Source: Zoogloea sp. (GTDB lineage: Bacteria; Pseudomonadota; Gammaproteobacteria; Burkholderiales; Rhodocyclaceae). Taken from it: a stretch of DNA of 20,273 bases. The notes below the pieces were generated by a model. That model did not search any database, was not told the origin of the DNA, and worked only from the letters and a program-made list of their open reading frames with translations. Below, one piece after another: positions 7,684-15,310 of the stretch; position 1 is the stretch's first letter, and each line of letters opens with the position of its first letter. Where the stretch lies: assembly GCA_016790385.1 (NCBI GenBank), contig JAEUNV010000321.1, positions 1 to 20,273 on the forward strand, given 5' to 3'. The position numbers and the translations under genes were made by a program.

Positions 7684-7985
7684 TGTTGTATGCCCTTATT
7701 GGTGAAGATGCTCCGGGCACCCATGAAAAGCGCATGGAAGTGCGTGCCGAGCACCTGGCCCGCCTCCAAGCCCTCCAGGCGGATGGTCGGCTGATCCTCG
7801 CCGGCCCCTGTCCCGCAGTAGACTCACCTGATCCGGGGCCTGCGGGCTTCACGGGTAGTGTCATCGTCGCGGAATTCTCGTCTCTGGATGAGGCTCAAGC
7901 CTGGGCCGATGCCGACCCCTATACCACCACAGGCGTTTTTGTTCGTTGCACCGTCAAACCGTTCAAAAAGGTCTTTCCCCAATGA
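7683..7985 (+). CDS. yciI: YciI family protein
   Basis: A 100-residue dimeric ferredoxin-like alpha+beta protein. [28 protein letters not shown] is the typical beginning, with the conserved His in RAEHLARL, then [32 protein letters not shown] and a VKPFKKVF end. YciI domains often belong to diverse enzymes; the small stand-alone form has no firmly known reaction. The start overlaps the yciB stop by one base and the stop overlaps the bolA start (ATGA), so it is translationally linked to both sides. Confidence 0.93.
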   Translation: MLYALIGEDAPGTHEKRMEVRAEHLARLQALQADGRLILAGPCPAVDSPDPGPAGFTGSVIVAEFSSLDEAQAWADADPYTTTGVFVRCTVKPFKKVFPQ

Positions 7986-8245
7986 ACGACATGGACAAGA
8001 TCCGCGAGCGCCTGGCAAGCCTGCAACCCAGCCGTCTGGAGTTGATCGACGACAGCCATCTGCATGCTGGTCACGCCGGGGCTCGCAGCGGCGGCGGGCA
8101 CTATCGCCTCACCATAGTGTCAACAGCATTTGACGGCAAGAACACCCTTGCCCGTCACAGACTTGTTTACGATGCGCTCGGAGAACTGATGCACAAGGAA
8201 ATTCACGCCCTCGCCATTCAGGCGAGCAGCCCTTCGGAAATTTGA
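7982..8245 (+). CDS. bolA: BolA family protein
   Basis: An 87-residue BolA-fold protein. [21 protein letters not shown], then [22 protein letters not shown] and [12 protein letters not shown] are the complete family signature, including the conserved histidines and the invariant RHR. BolA proteins pair with monothiol glutaredoxins to hold a shared [2Fe-2S] cluster and affect cell shape and stress responses; some bind DNA. The ATG at 7982 overlaps the yciI stop, so it is preferred over the upstream in-frame ATG at 7946. Confidence 0.95.
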   Translation: MNDMDKIRERLASLQPSRLELIDDSHLHAGHAGARSGGGHYRLTIVSTAFDGKNTLARHRLVYDALGELMHKEIHALAIQASSPSEI

Positions 8246-8279
8246 CGTTTAACCCGTAACACCCAAGCAAGGAAACCTG

Positions 8280-9059
8280 ATGAAGATCGTCCCGAGCCGA
8301 CTGGCTCTGTCCCTCATCGCGGCCCTCGTCGCGATCCCCGCTTTCGCCCAAACCGTGGTCACTGTCAATGGCACGGCAGTTCCGCAGTCTCGCGCTGACG
8401 CGATGATCAGCGAGCAGAAGGCACAGGGTGCGCCAGATTCTGAGCAGCTGCGCAATGCTGTCAAGGAAGAACTGGTACGCCGTGAAGTGCTCGCCCAGGA
8501 AGCCCGCAAGAAAGGGCTGGAAAAAGCAAGCAATATCCAGGCCCAGGTTGAACTGGCCCGTCAAGCCGTTCTGATTCGTGCCTACCTGCAGGACTATGTC
8601 AAAGCCCACCCTGTTACGGACGCCGAAGTCAAAGCCGAATACGACAAGATCAAGGCTCAGCTGGGTGACAAGGAATACAAGGCACGCCACATCCTCGTTG
8701 AAAAGGAAGAAGAGGCAAAGGCCATCATCGCCAAGCTAGACAAGGGCGAAAAATTTGAAGAGCTGGCCAAGCAATCTAAGGACCCGGGCTCGAAGGACAA
8801 GGGTGGCGATCTTGGCTGGGCCAACCCGGCCGGTTTCGTCAAACCCTTCGCGGACGGCCTCGTCAAACTGGAAAAGGGCAAGTACACCAGCACCCCGGTA
8901 AAGTCCGACTTTGGCTATCACGTGATCAAACTTGAGGACAGTCGCCCGGTAAAGGCACCTTCATTGGAAGAAGCCAAGGGGCAGCTCAAGCAGCGCTTGG
9001 AACAGATGCGCATTGAACGCCACATTGCCGAGCTGCGCACCAAGGCGACCATCAAGTAA
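8280..9059 (+). CDS. Periplasmic parvulin-type peptidyl-prolyl isomerase (SurA/PpiC-like)
   Basis: A 259-residue secreted foldase. A signal peptide occupies residues 1-23 (LALSLIAALVAIPAFA, cleavage before QTVVTVNG). A helical SurA_N-like region follows (about 28-125) and one rotamase domain (about 134-222) with ARHILVEKEEEA, LAKQSKDPGSKDKGGDLGW and FGYHVIKLEDSRPV. It should catalyse cis-trans prolyl isomerisation on outer-membrane or secreted proteins in the periplasm. A good Shine-Dalgarno (AAGGAAA) precedes the ATG. It ends the yciB-yciI-bolA run; a strong hairpin lies downstream. The C-terminus is Lys- and Arg-rich. Confidence 0.93.
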   Translation: MKIVPSRLALSLIAALVAIPAFAQTVVTVNGTAVPQSRADAMISEQKAQGAPDSEQLRNAVKEELVRREVLAQEARKKGLEKASNIQAQVELARQAVLIRAYLQDYVKAHPVTDAEVKAEYDKIKAQLGDKEYKARHILVEKEEEAKAIIAKLDKGEKFEELAKQSKDPGSKDKGGDLGWANPAGFVKPFADGLVKLEKGKYTSTPVKSDFGYHVIKLEDSRPVKAPSLEEAKGQLKQRLEQMRIERHIAELRTKATIK

Positions 9060-9217
9060 GGGTGCCTGTTTCCATCGGGGCCGATGAATGTTCATTTTGA
9101 TCGTCATCTGCCCCGTCCTGCATTGCTACCCCTTCCGCGGGCACCCATTTCCCCAAGATAGTGGGCTGGATAAAACAATGCACAGCATTCATCAAATTTT
9201 CTCGCTGCACAAATGAC

Positions 9218-9250
9218 AAATGCCGTTTAGCTTTCGCTAAACGGCATTTT
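9218..9250. terminator. Bidirectional terminator between the parvulin gene and rpsT
   Basis: AAATGCCGTTTAGC (9218-9231) and GCTAAACGGCATTT (9236-9249) form a perfect 14-base stem around TTTC. The plus strand ends in TTTT and the minus strand reads through AAAT-flanked T bases as well, so it can stop transcription from both convergent genes. The rest of 9060-9318 shows no other feature. Confidence 0.85.
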
Positions 9251-9318
9251 CACGACGCTTGGCAGTTTGAGCGGCCTCGATTAGGCCAGCACAAATCCTC
9301 AATCGCCAATGGCGCGTA

Positions 9319-9594
9319 TCAGGCGGCCACAGCTCCCATGCCCTTGATGGCAGCGGAAAGACGGCTCTTGTGACGAGCGGCCTTGTTCTTATGAATAATC
9401 TTCTTGTCAGCGATGCTGTCGATGGTGCGCTGGGACGAAACGAAGACCTGCTGGGCAACTTGCTTGTCGCCACCATCAACGGCCTTACGAACTGCCTTGA
9501 TGGCAGTGCGCAGGCGGGAACGCAGACTCATATTTAGGGCGCGAGCCTTAACAGCTTGCCGGGCGCGCTTACGGGCTTGTGCCGAGTTGGCCAT
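9319..9594 (-). CDS. rpsT: 30S ribosomal protein S20
   Basis: A 91-residue, very basic helical protein that binds 16S rRNA in the small subunit. [35 protein letters not shown], then the long helix segment [29 protein letters not shown], match S20 throughout; length is normal. It stands alone, convergent with the parvulin gene, with its own promoter upstream. AGGATCAC lies just before the ATG as the ribosome binding site. S20 autoregulation through its leader is known in E. coli; nothing specific is visible here. Confidence 0.98.
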   Translation of the reverse strand: MANSAQARKRARQAVKARALNMSLRSRLRTAIKAVRKAVDGGDKQVAQQVFVSSQRTIDSIADKKIIHKNKAARHKSRLSAAIKGMGAVAA

Positions 9595-9632
9595 CTTTTT
9601 GTGATCCTGAAATTAATGCAATAAAGCCATGG

Positions 9633-9662
9633 ATTTTAATAGGAAAACGATGTTCCTGGCAA
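9633..9662 (-). promoter_or_regulatory. Sigma70-type promoter of rpsT
   Basis: On the minus strand TTGCCA (9662-9657) and TAAAAT (9638-9633) are separated by 18 bases, each matching the consensus at five of six positions. The -10 lies 39 bases before the rpsT ATG. The surrounding AT-rich leader fits a highly expressed ribosomal gene. Confidence 0.7.
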
Positions 9663-9695
9663 GCTTTTTTGTCAGTAACAGCGCAATACCCAAAC

Positions 9696-9727
9696 GAAAA
9701 GCCCCGCCAATTTCAGCGGGGCTTTTC
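9696..9727 (-). terminator. Rho-independent terminator of the thiolase gene
   Basis: GAAAAGCCCCGC (9696-9707) is perfectly complementary to GCGGGGCTTTTC (9716-9727) with an eight-base loop. It begins 19 bases after the thiolase stop on the minus strand, and the minus-strand read ends in CTTTTC. It also insulates the rpsT promoter. Confidence 0.9.
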
Positions 9728-9745
9728 TTCAAGGGCGAACCTAGA

Positions 9746-10930
9746 TCAAATGCGCTCAAAAACCGTGGCAATACCCTGACCACCGCCGATACACATCGTC
9801 ACCAATGCGTAACGCCCACCCGTGCGATGGAGTTCATAGATGGCCTTGGTTGCGATGAACGCCCCAGAGCATCCAACCGGGTGTCCGAGAGCAATAGCGC
9901 CACCGTTCGGATTGGTTTTCGCAGGGTCCAGACCAAGGACGCGCATCACGGTCAATGCCTGGGCAGCAAATGCCTCGTTGGACTCCACAACATCCATCTG
10001 ATCCAGGGTCAGGCCGGCCTTCTTGAGCGCCAGACGAGATGCGGGGATCGGACCTTCACCCATGATGTCGTTGGGCACACCAGCGATGGCATAAGACACC
10101 AGGCGAGCCATCGGTTTGTGACCGGCATTGACCGCGGTGGAACCATCAGCAAGCACGAAGAAGGCTGCACCGTCATTGATGCCCGAAGCGTTGCCCGCGG
10201 TCACCGTGCCGTCCTTCTTGAAGGCCGGCTTCATCTTGGACAGAGACTCGATCGTGGTGCCACGCTTGACATGCTCATCAGTATCGAACACCACGTCGCC
10301 CTTGCGGGTCTGCTTGACGATGGGAACGATCTGGGACTTGAAGTGACCCGCATCAATGGCTGCAGCGGCACGACGCTGGGACTCAACGGCAAACGCGTCC
10401 TGCTCTTCCCGGCTGATGCCATGCTTGGCAGCCAGATTTTCGGCAGTGATCCCCATGTGGCCAACGCCAAACGGATCGGTAAGCACCGCGACCATGCTGT
10501 CGATGGCCTTGGTGTCACCCATACGGGCACCCGTACGCAGCGCGGGCAGCATGTAGCTGGCCTTGGACATCACTTCCACACCACCACCGATGCCGTAATC
10601 GGCATCGCCGAGCAGAATGTTCTGAGCCGTGGTGACGATGCCCTGCAGACCGGACGAACAGAGACGGCTCACCTGCATGGCAACCGACTCCATGGGAAGC
10701 CCGGCCTGGATGGACGCCACGCGGGAGACATAAGCGTAGCGGGAGTCCGTCGGCATGCAGTTGCCGACAGTGACGTAATTGATAAGCTGAGGATCCACGC
10801 CGGAGCGGACAACCGACTCCTTCATGACGATACCGGCCAGCTCGCTGGCATCAAAATCAGCCAAGGCGCCGCCGAAAGCACCGATAGCGGAACGAACTGC
10901 ACTCAATACGACTACTTCGCGACTGGCCAT
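9746..10930 (-). CDS. Acetyl-CoA C-acyltransferase / beta-ketothiolase
   Basis: A 394-residue thiolase of the biosynthetic type. Nucleophile Cys91 is in SRLCSSGLQGI, N318EAF is the oxyanion-site motif, H350 is in ALGHPVGCSGA and C380 in MCIGGGQG. GNASGINDGAAFF (247-259) is the conserved glycine-rich block. It condenses two acetyl-CoA to acetoacetyl-CoA, or longer acyl-CoAs as in BktB, feeding polyhydroxybutyrate or fatty acid pathways; chain length cannot be told from motifs. A strong Shine-Dalgarno (GAGGAGGAA) precedes the ATG and cobD lies 27 bases upstream. No phaB or phaC is nearby. Confidence 0.94.
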   Translation of the reverse strand: MASREVVVLSAVRSAIGAFGGALADFDASELAGIVMKESVVRSGVDPQLINYVTVGNCMPTDSRYAYVSRVASIQAGLPMESVAMQVSRLCSSGLQGIVTTAQNILLGDADYGIGGGVEVMSKASYMLPALRTGARMGDTKAIDSMVAVLTDPFGVGHMGITAENLAAKHGISREEQDAFAVESQRRAAAAIDAGHFKSQIVPIVKQTRKGDVVFDTDEHVKRGTTIESLSKMKPAFKKDGTVTAGNASGINDGAAFFVLADGSTAVNAGHKPMARLVSYAIAGVPNDIMGEGPIPASRLALKKAGLTLDQMDVVESNEAFAAQALTVMRVLGLDPAKTNPNGGAIALGHPVGCSGAFIATKAIYELHRTGGRYALVTMCIGGGQGIATVFERI

Positions 10931-10957
10931 CTTTATTCCTCCTCTGAATTATTACGA

Positions 10958-11890
10958 TTAATTACCAACCCAACCGGCAATACCCAGGAGTGCCAGCAAC
11001 AACATCACCAACACAAGGGAACGCCATATCAGGCCGATAGTGCTCTGCATGAAATCCGCATCGGCATCATCGCCGACGCCCAACTCCGGCCGCTCAACGA
11101 CCTCTCCCGACTCGTGAATAGGCATACCCAGCCGAACACCCAGGGCGCCGCCTCCACTGGCCAGTAGTATACCGGAAGCCTTGTCTTTCCATTGATTGGC
11201 TTGGGCTCGCCAGCAATACACGCCGTCCTCGAAATCACCGACAACGGAAAATGCCGTTGCAGTCAGCCGCACAGGCAGCCAGTCGAGAATACCGAAGGCG
11301 CGGGATGCAAACTCTCCGAACATGCCGAAATCGGGATCCAACCGGCCTCGGCGCCCCCACTCGTCGTCAAAGAAACGGGCGAGCCGATAAAGAACGGCGC
11401 CACTCGGCCCTGGCAGGATGATGAACCAGAATGCAACGCCGAGAACGTTGCGATGCGATGCGATAAGCGCCTCCTCGATGGCGAGGCGCGCAACTTCACT
11501 GGAACTGGATTCATCGTGACGACGCCCCCGCCATTCACCCAGAATCTGACGAGCCCGCGGTATCTCACCCATGCGCAAGGCAAGCTGGATATCGGTAAAA
11601 AAGTGGCTGACCTCGCGAAACCCCATCGTCAGATAGAGGATCAGGATGTTGAAGAGTACGCCCAGCAATGGGGCGATATGCCACAAAATGAAGTAAACCA
11701 GCGCACTGCCGCAACATGCAGCAAGGACGGCAACCCACCAAGCCACCGCGCCGTGACGGGCCTCACCGTCATTGAAGCGATCTTCGAGGAAGCGGGCAAC
11801 GGACTTCAGGGGTGCCTGCACGAAACGTGCGGCAGGCAGCGGACGAAGTTGCTCCAGAAGGAGTGCGACTATCAGCGAAAACAGGGTCAT
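10958..11890 (-). CDS. CobD/CbiB-family inner membrane protein
   Basis: A 310-residue multi-pass membrane protein. It begins MTLFSLIVALLLEQLRPLPA and has TM helices at about 1-15, 50-90 (VAWWVAVLAACCGSALVYF) and 280-305, with a middle block including FREVSHFFTDIQLALRMG, RNVLGVAFWFIILPGPSGAVLYRL and FDWLP-like FGILDWLPVRLTATAFS. This resembles the CobD/CbiB and AmpE relatives that in betaproteobacteria stand next to a NUDIX CoA pyrophosphatase and not in a cobalamin operon. Whether it acts in adenosylcobinamide phosphate synthesis is doubtful; no other cobalamin gene is present. AmpE-like function is an alternative. Confidence 0.8.
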   Translation of the reverse strand: MTLFSLIVALLLEQLRPLPAARFVQAPLKSVARFLEDRFNDGEARHGAVAWWVAVLAACCGSALVYFILWHIAPLLGVLFNILILYLTMGFREVSHFFTDIQLALRMGEIPRARQILGEWRGRRHDESSSSEVARLAIEEALIASHRNVLGVAFWFIILPGPSGAVLYRLARFFDDEWGRRGRLDPDFGMFGEFASRAFGILDWLPVRLTATAFSVVGDFEDGVYCWRAQANQWKDKASGILLASGGGALGVRLGMPIHESGEVVERPELGVGDDADADFMQSTIGLIWRSLVLVMLLLALLGIAGWVGN

Positions 11891-11982
11891 GCGACGGGGG
11901 GCCTTGGATGGCCCTCATTGGTCATTCCTATTGGGGTTGACGCAAGATACCATCAAACCAATCCTTTACAAACGGCGTTCAC

Positions 11983-12588
11983 TCATCGATCCAGAAAACG
12001 CTGCAGACTGACAATCATCCCCGCAGTGGCCCCCCAGATGAAGTACCGGCCATAGGGCATTGCATAGTATTCGCGCATTCGCCCTCTCACTTCGACACGG
12101 TGCCGCTGGTGATTGCTGACGTCAAGGAGGAAGGACAGCGGCACCTCGAACACCTCGGCAACTTCAAATTCGTCCAGAACAAGTTCGAATGGCGGGGTGA
12201 CGACGCCCACCACGGGCGTCACATCAAAGCCGGTTCCCGTATGGTACTGGGGCAAACAACCAAGCAGTTCGACATGGCGTCGTAGCAGGCGGATTTCCTC
12301 TTCGGTCTCCCGTAGAGCCGTGTCAATAGGCGAACGATCATCCTCCTCGACGCGGCCGCCGGGAAAGCTGACCTGGCCTGGATGGTGGTGCAGATGGTCG
12401 GTGCGACGGGTCAGGAGCACGGTGGGCTCGGGCTGCCGCAGGACGATGGGCACAAGGACTGCGGCAGGTCGAAGCGGCCCATGCGGGATGCCCTCCTCAG
12501 CCGGAGCGTCGAACTCTCTAGCCGACAAGAAACACTGGCGCAGCCAATCAATGGTGGCTGCCGGGCGGAATCGCTGTGTGCTGTCCAT
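11983..12588 (-). CDS. NUDIX hydrolase, CoA pyrophosphatase type
   Basis: About 201 residues. PGQVSFPGGRVEEDDRSP, continuing to TALRETEEEIRL, is the NUDIX box with its catalytic glutamates, and the preceding VLLTRRTDHLHHHPGQ is the UPF0035 signature of the YeaB/NudL group, which cleaves CoA to 4'-phosphopantetheine and 3',5'-ADP. The ATG at 12588 is chosen. A TTG at 12603 that overlaps the upstream protease stop (TTGA) is an alternative start; neither has a clear Shine-Dalgarno. Located 92 bases before cobD. Substrate is by family. Confidence 0.85.
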   Translation of the reverse strand: MDSTQRFRPAATIDWLRQCFLSAREFDAPAEEGIPHGPLRPAAVLVPIVLRQPEPTVLLTRRTDHLHHHPGQVSFPGGRVEEDDRSPIDTALRETEEEIRLLRRHVELLGCLPQYHTGTGFDVTPVVGVVTPPFELVLDEFEVAEVFEVPLSFLLDVSNHQRHRVEVRGRMREYYAMPYGRYFIWGATAGMIVSLQRFLDR

Positions 12589-12599
12589 CGCTTTTGGGT

Positions 12600-13277
12600 T
12601 CAATAACGTTGTCGCAGGTGCAGTGCCGAACCTTCACGGCGCATTTCCATACGATTCAAGAAACTCATACCGAGAAGAACATAGGGAAGATCCCCCTCCA
12701 GCACAACGCCCGACACATTGTGCAGCGTGATCGAACCCGCTCGAACCTTATCGAGCGAAACCATCCAGCCACGCGCCTGCCCGTTGGCCGTATGCAGGGT
12801 TATCGGCTCACCCTTCGTATACTCAATACCAGCCCTGAGCGCATCTGAGCGCCCCAAGGCCACCACGCTGGCGCCGGTATCCACCAGGAAGCGAGTATCA
12901 ACGCCGTTGACCGCCCCCGTCACATTAAAGTGCCCGCGGCTGTCCGCGTGGATGATCATGGAAGGTGCCCCTCCCCCCGCCGGCGCGGCGACACTGACGG
13001 CCTGCTCGCCAATAACCAGACGGTGTCGCCTGCCATCAAACTCCAGCGTTGCGCTCTCACCATCCACGGACAACACGCGCACACCGTCGATCACACTCCC
13101 GATACCCGCACTGCGGGGCACGCCGTGATTGATCACAAGAAGGGCCTTACCCGGGAATACGCCTGCAAGGGCAACTTCCGTAGCCTGCGCCGAATCGACC
13201 CCACAGATCAGAACGACACCGATAAACTGAAGCCAACAAAAAGAGAGGATTCTCCAGATGAAACCGATAGCGGTCAT
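12600..13277 (-). CDS. Retropepsin-like aspartic protease, secreted or membrane-anchored
   Basis: About 225 residues. An N-terminal hydrophobic segment (WRILSFCWLQFIGVVLICGV) with a possible cleavage after SAQA leads to the extracytoplasmic part. The catalytic DTGAS (133-137, in RFLVDTGASVVAL) is followed by YVLLGMSFLNRMEMRREG, the usual family end; one such motif per chain implies a dimeric active site, as in TIGR02281-type bacterial proteases. Targets unknown. The best start, ATG 13277, lies inside the divergent amidotransferase gene and no alternative start fits the signal peptide. Its stop touches the NUDIX gene. Confidence 0.85.
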   Translation of the reverse strand: MTAIGFIWRILSFCWLQFIGVVLICGVDSAQATEVALAGVFPGKALLVINHGVPRSAGIGSVIDGVRVLSVDGESATLEFDGRRHRLVIGEQAVSVAAPAGGGAPSMIIHADSRGHFNVTGAVNGVDTRFLVDTGASVVALGRSDALRAGIEYTKGEPITLHTANGQARGWMVSLDKVRAGSITLHNVSGVVLEGDLPYVLLGMSFLNRMEMRREGSALHLRQRY

Positions 13278-13968
13278 TCGCCACAGCCCGACAGAAGGAC
13301 CAGGCCATTTTGCCACATTCCTCGAACGTCGCTCCCTGCCCTGGACCCTCATCAGGATTGACCAGGGAGAGGCGGTTCCACGCTCCGCCGATGGCTTTTC
13401 CGGCCTCTGCCTGATGGGCGGCCCCATGAGCGTCAACGATGATTTAGCGTGGATCCCGCCCCTTCTGGATTTGATCCGCCAGACGATGGCGGCGGACAAG
13501 CCCGTCATAGGTCATTGCCTTGGCGGGCAATTGATGAGCCGCGCCCTGGGCGGAACCGTGATCGCCAATCCGGTCAAGGAGATTGGGTGGGGAACCGTGC
13601 GGGTGATTGACTCTCCCCTGGCACGCGCATGGTTGGGAGACACCCGGCAATTTGAAAGCTTTCATTGGCACGGCGAGACATTTTCGATCCCGGACGGTGC
13701 CACACGGATTCTGGAAAGCGCCGCTTGCGCCAATCAGGCTTTCGTTCTCGGCAAGCATCTGGGAATGCAATGCCACGTGGAGATGACGAGGGCAATGATC
13801 GAAGCGTGGTGCGAAAGCGGTGCGGACGAGATCCGCGATGCCAGCCCTGCGGACTCGGTGCAGAGCCCGACAGCGATGCAGATCGACATTGAAGGGCGAC
13901 TCTCCGCGTTGAGCAGGCATGCTGAATTACTGTACTCACGCTGGATTGAAGGCCTTTCCACAATCTGA
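13258..13968 (+). CDS. Class I glutamine amidotransferase-like protein
   Basis: A 236-residue stand-alone GATase domain. Nucleophile C87 in IGHCLGGQLM, oxyanion strand LCLMGGPMSVND (50-61), and the catalytic H173/E175 in QCHVEMT give a complete triad. It resembles the GMP synthase-like and carbamoyl-synthase-like small amidotransferases rather than GuaA itself, since it lacks the synthetase domain. It may hydrolyse glutamine or gamma-glutamyl substrates. GAGAGGA about nine bases upstream supports the start. The ATG overlaps the start of the divergent protease gene by 20 bases. Specific reaction unknown. Confidence 0.85.
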   Translation: MKPIAVIRHSPTEGPGHFATFLERRSLPWTLIRIDQGEAVPRSADGFSGLCLMGGPMSVNDDLAWIPPLLDLIRQTMAADKPVIGHCLGGQLMSRALGGTVIANPVKEIGWGTVRVIDSPLARAWLGDTRQFESFHWHGETFSIPDGATRILESAACANQAFVLGKHLGMQCHVEMTRAMIEAWCESGADEIRDASPADSVQSPTAMQIDIEGRLSALSRHAELLYSRWIEGLSTI

Positions 13969-13981
13969 GGCCTAAAAGGTA

Positions 13982-14007
13982 AAGCGCCGGTGCGAAGCCC
14001 GGCGCTT
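13982..14007. terminator. Hairpin between the amidotransferase gene and yjfB
   Basis: AAGCGCCGG (13982-13990) pairs with CCGGCGCTT (13999-14007) across an eight-base loop. It lies between convergent genes. On the minus strand it is followed by TACCTTTT, so it best serves as the terminator of the arg-to-yjfB run; the plus strand lacks a T-run. Confidence 0.65.
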
Positions 14008-14031
14008 GAAGAGAACACGCAACAATTTCGA

Positions 14032-14220
14032 TCAGGCGTAGATGTCGATCGATTGCCCGAGCGTGCCTGCCGGATCCGGCAAGGCGGCAGGCGGAGGAAG
14101 CGATGCGATCATCTGGCTCGCCAAGGCCTGCTGCTGATCCAGCGACTTGCGCAGAATGACCATCGAGATCGGATCTTCAGCACTAACCCGGGAAGAGGAC
14201 GCCACCGCTGAAAGGTTCAT
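14032..14220 (-). CDS. YjfB-family putative motility protein
   Basis: A 62-residue cytoplasmic-looking peptide. MNLSAVASSSR, then ISMVILRKSLDQQQALASQMIASLPPPAALP and a final GTLGQSIDIYA resemble the YjfB motility family: a single amphipathic helix, a proline turn and a hydrophobic G-x-x-I-D tail. Function is not established. It follows yajQ by only three bases and is followed by a hairpin, so it is the last gene of the run. CAGGGA in the intergenic gap is a possible Shine-Dalgarno. Confidence 0.75.
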   Translation of the reverse strand: MNLSAVASSSRVSAEDPISMVILRKSLDQQQALASQMIASLPPPAALPDPAGTLGQSIDIYA

Positions 14221-14223
14221 TGC

Positions 14224-14709
14224 TCAATCCCTGAAGTTTCCATACTGCAAAGGATAGTCAGCGATCTCCTTGCGAACCAGGGCAATACATTCTTGCAGGA
14301 GATCCCGCTTGGCTCCCGAAACCCGAACCGCCTCTCCCTGAATGGACGCCTGAACCTTGAGCTTGCTGTCCTTGATGAGCTTGACGATCTTCTTGGATTG
14401 CTCCTGCTCGATACCCACCCGGACGGTCAGCTCCTGCTTGACCTTGTTGCCGCTGACCTTCTGCACGTCCCCGTGCTTGAGACAACGCACATCAATTTTT
14501 TTCGCCGTCATCTCCGGAAGAAGGATCGCCAGCATCTGTTCCAGCTGAAAGTCGCTATCGGCGTGCAAGGTCAGCAACTTTTCGGCCTGTTCGACCCGGG
14601 CATCGCTGCCTTTGAAGTCGTAACGGCCGTTGATTTTGCGATTTGCCCCTTCCACCGCGTTGCGCAATGCAACCATATCGACTTCGGAAGTAATGTCGAA
14701 TGACGGCAT
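14224..14709 (-). CDS. yajQ: YajQ family (c-di-GMP-binding type) protein
   Basis: A 161-residue two-domain ferredoxin-like-fold protein. [35 protein letters not shown] (29-37) and the end [17 protein letters not shown] are diagnostic. Members in Xanthomonas and Pseudomonas bind cyclic di-GMP and act through partner transcription factors; E. coli YajQ binds nucleotides. Located 12 bases after ppnP and 3 before yjfB. That c-di-GMP is the ligand here is inferred from the family. Confidence 0.95.
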   Translation of the reverse strand: MPSFDITSEVDMVALRNAVEGANRKINGRYDFKGSDARVEQAEKLLTLHADSDFQLEQMLAILLPEMTAKKIDVRCLKHGDVQKVSGNKVKQELTVRVGIEQEQSKKIVKLIKDSKLKVQASIQGEAVRVSGAKRDLLQECIALVRKEIADYPLQYGNFRD

Positions 14710-14721
14710 GTCAGACTCCGC

Positions 14722-15045
14722 TCAAGCGAAATGGCAGACGTAATGATAGGCCTCGCCGGTCACCTCGATATCAAAACTCGAGTTTCCCGGTACGTTGAAG
14801 GACTCACCAGCCGAGTAGGTCTTCCACTCGGATTCGCCTTTCAGGCGCACACGGCAACTGCCCGCAACACCTTCCATGATTTCGGGCACACCGGTATTGA
14901 AAGTGAGGGAGGACGGCAGGATCACGCCCACCGACTTTCGAACCCCGTCGGCGAGGATGACCGTGTGGCTGACACACTTTCCATCAAAGTAAACGTTGGC
15001 TTTCTTGACGACGGATACGCCGTCGAACTGATTTTCTTGGGTCAT
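14722..15045 (-). CDS. ppnP: Pyrimidine/purine nucleoside phosphorylase PpnP
   Basis: A 107-residue cupin-like protein of the DUF1255/YaiE family. [22 protein letters not shown] and then [26 protein letters not shown], and [16 protein letters not shown] match PpnP, which phosphorolyses purine and pyrimidine nucleosides to the free base and ribose-1-phosphate, and so works in nucleotide salvage. Length matches family members. It lies between DUF2788 (22 bases) and yajQ (12 bases), all the same strand. Confidence 0.92.
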   Translation of the reverse strand: MTQENQFDGVSVVKKANVYFDGKCVSHTVILADGVRKSVGVILPSSLTFNTGVPEIMEGVAGSCRVRLKGESEWKTYSAGESFNVPGNSSFDIEVTGEAYHYVCHFA

Positions 15046-15067
15046 GTTCAGATCGTTTCCTGGATTT

Positions 15068-15301
15068 TTACTCGATGCCTAGCAGGCGCTGGATGATGCC
15101 CTTCGCCATGAAGCCGATGAATCCCACGCCAAGCCCGACGAACATCCAGATTGCACCATATTTGCCGGCCTTTGACTCCCAAGCAAGCTGTCCGATGATG
15201 AAGACCATATAAGCGATCAGGCCTCCGACGCAGACCCGAAGCGAAATCTCTTCAAACTCCGCAACAGTCAATCCGAACAGCAGGGGAGCGGTGGGATCCA
15301 T
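15068..15301 (-). CDS. DUF2788 small membrane protein
   Basis: A 77-residue protein with two predicted membrane helices (about 24-41 and 50-68) joined by [12 protein letters not shown], the most conserved stretch of DUF2788; [15 protein letters not shown] is the usual amphipathic start. Function unknown. It begins nine bases after the argG stop, so it is almost surely cotranscribed with arginine synthesis genes. Confidence 0.88.
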   Translation of the reverse strand: MDPTAPLLFGLTVAEFEEISLRVCVGGLIAYMVFIIGQLAWESKAGKYGAIWMFVGLGVGFIGFMAKGIIQRLLGIE

Positions 15302-15310
15302 TTCGGTCTG

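Noticed and set aside
9629..11167. Long plus-strand open frame (512 codons) antisense to the thiolase and cobD genes
   Set aside because: It is antisense to a thiolase with all catalytic motifs, spans the terminator and has low-complexity His/Gly/Arg composition typical of a GC-rich shadow frame.
10958..11890. Cobalamin synthesis role for the CobD/CbiB-family gene
   Set aside because: No other cobalamin gene is present and this branch usually sits beside CoA pyrophosphatase; kept as family name only.
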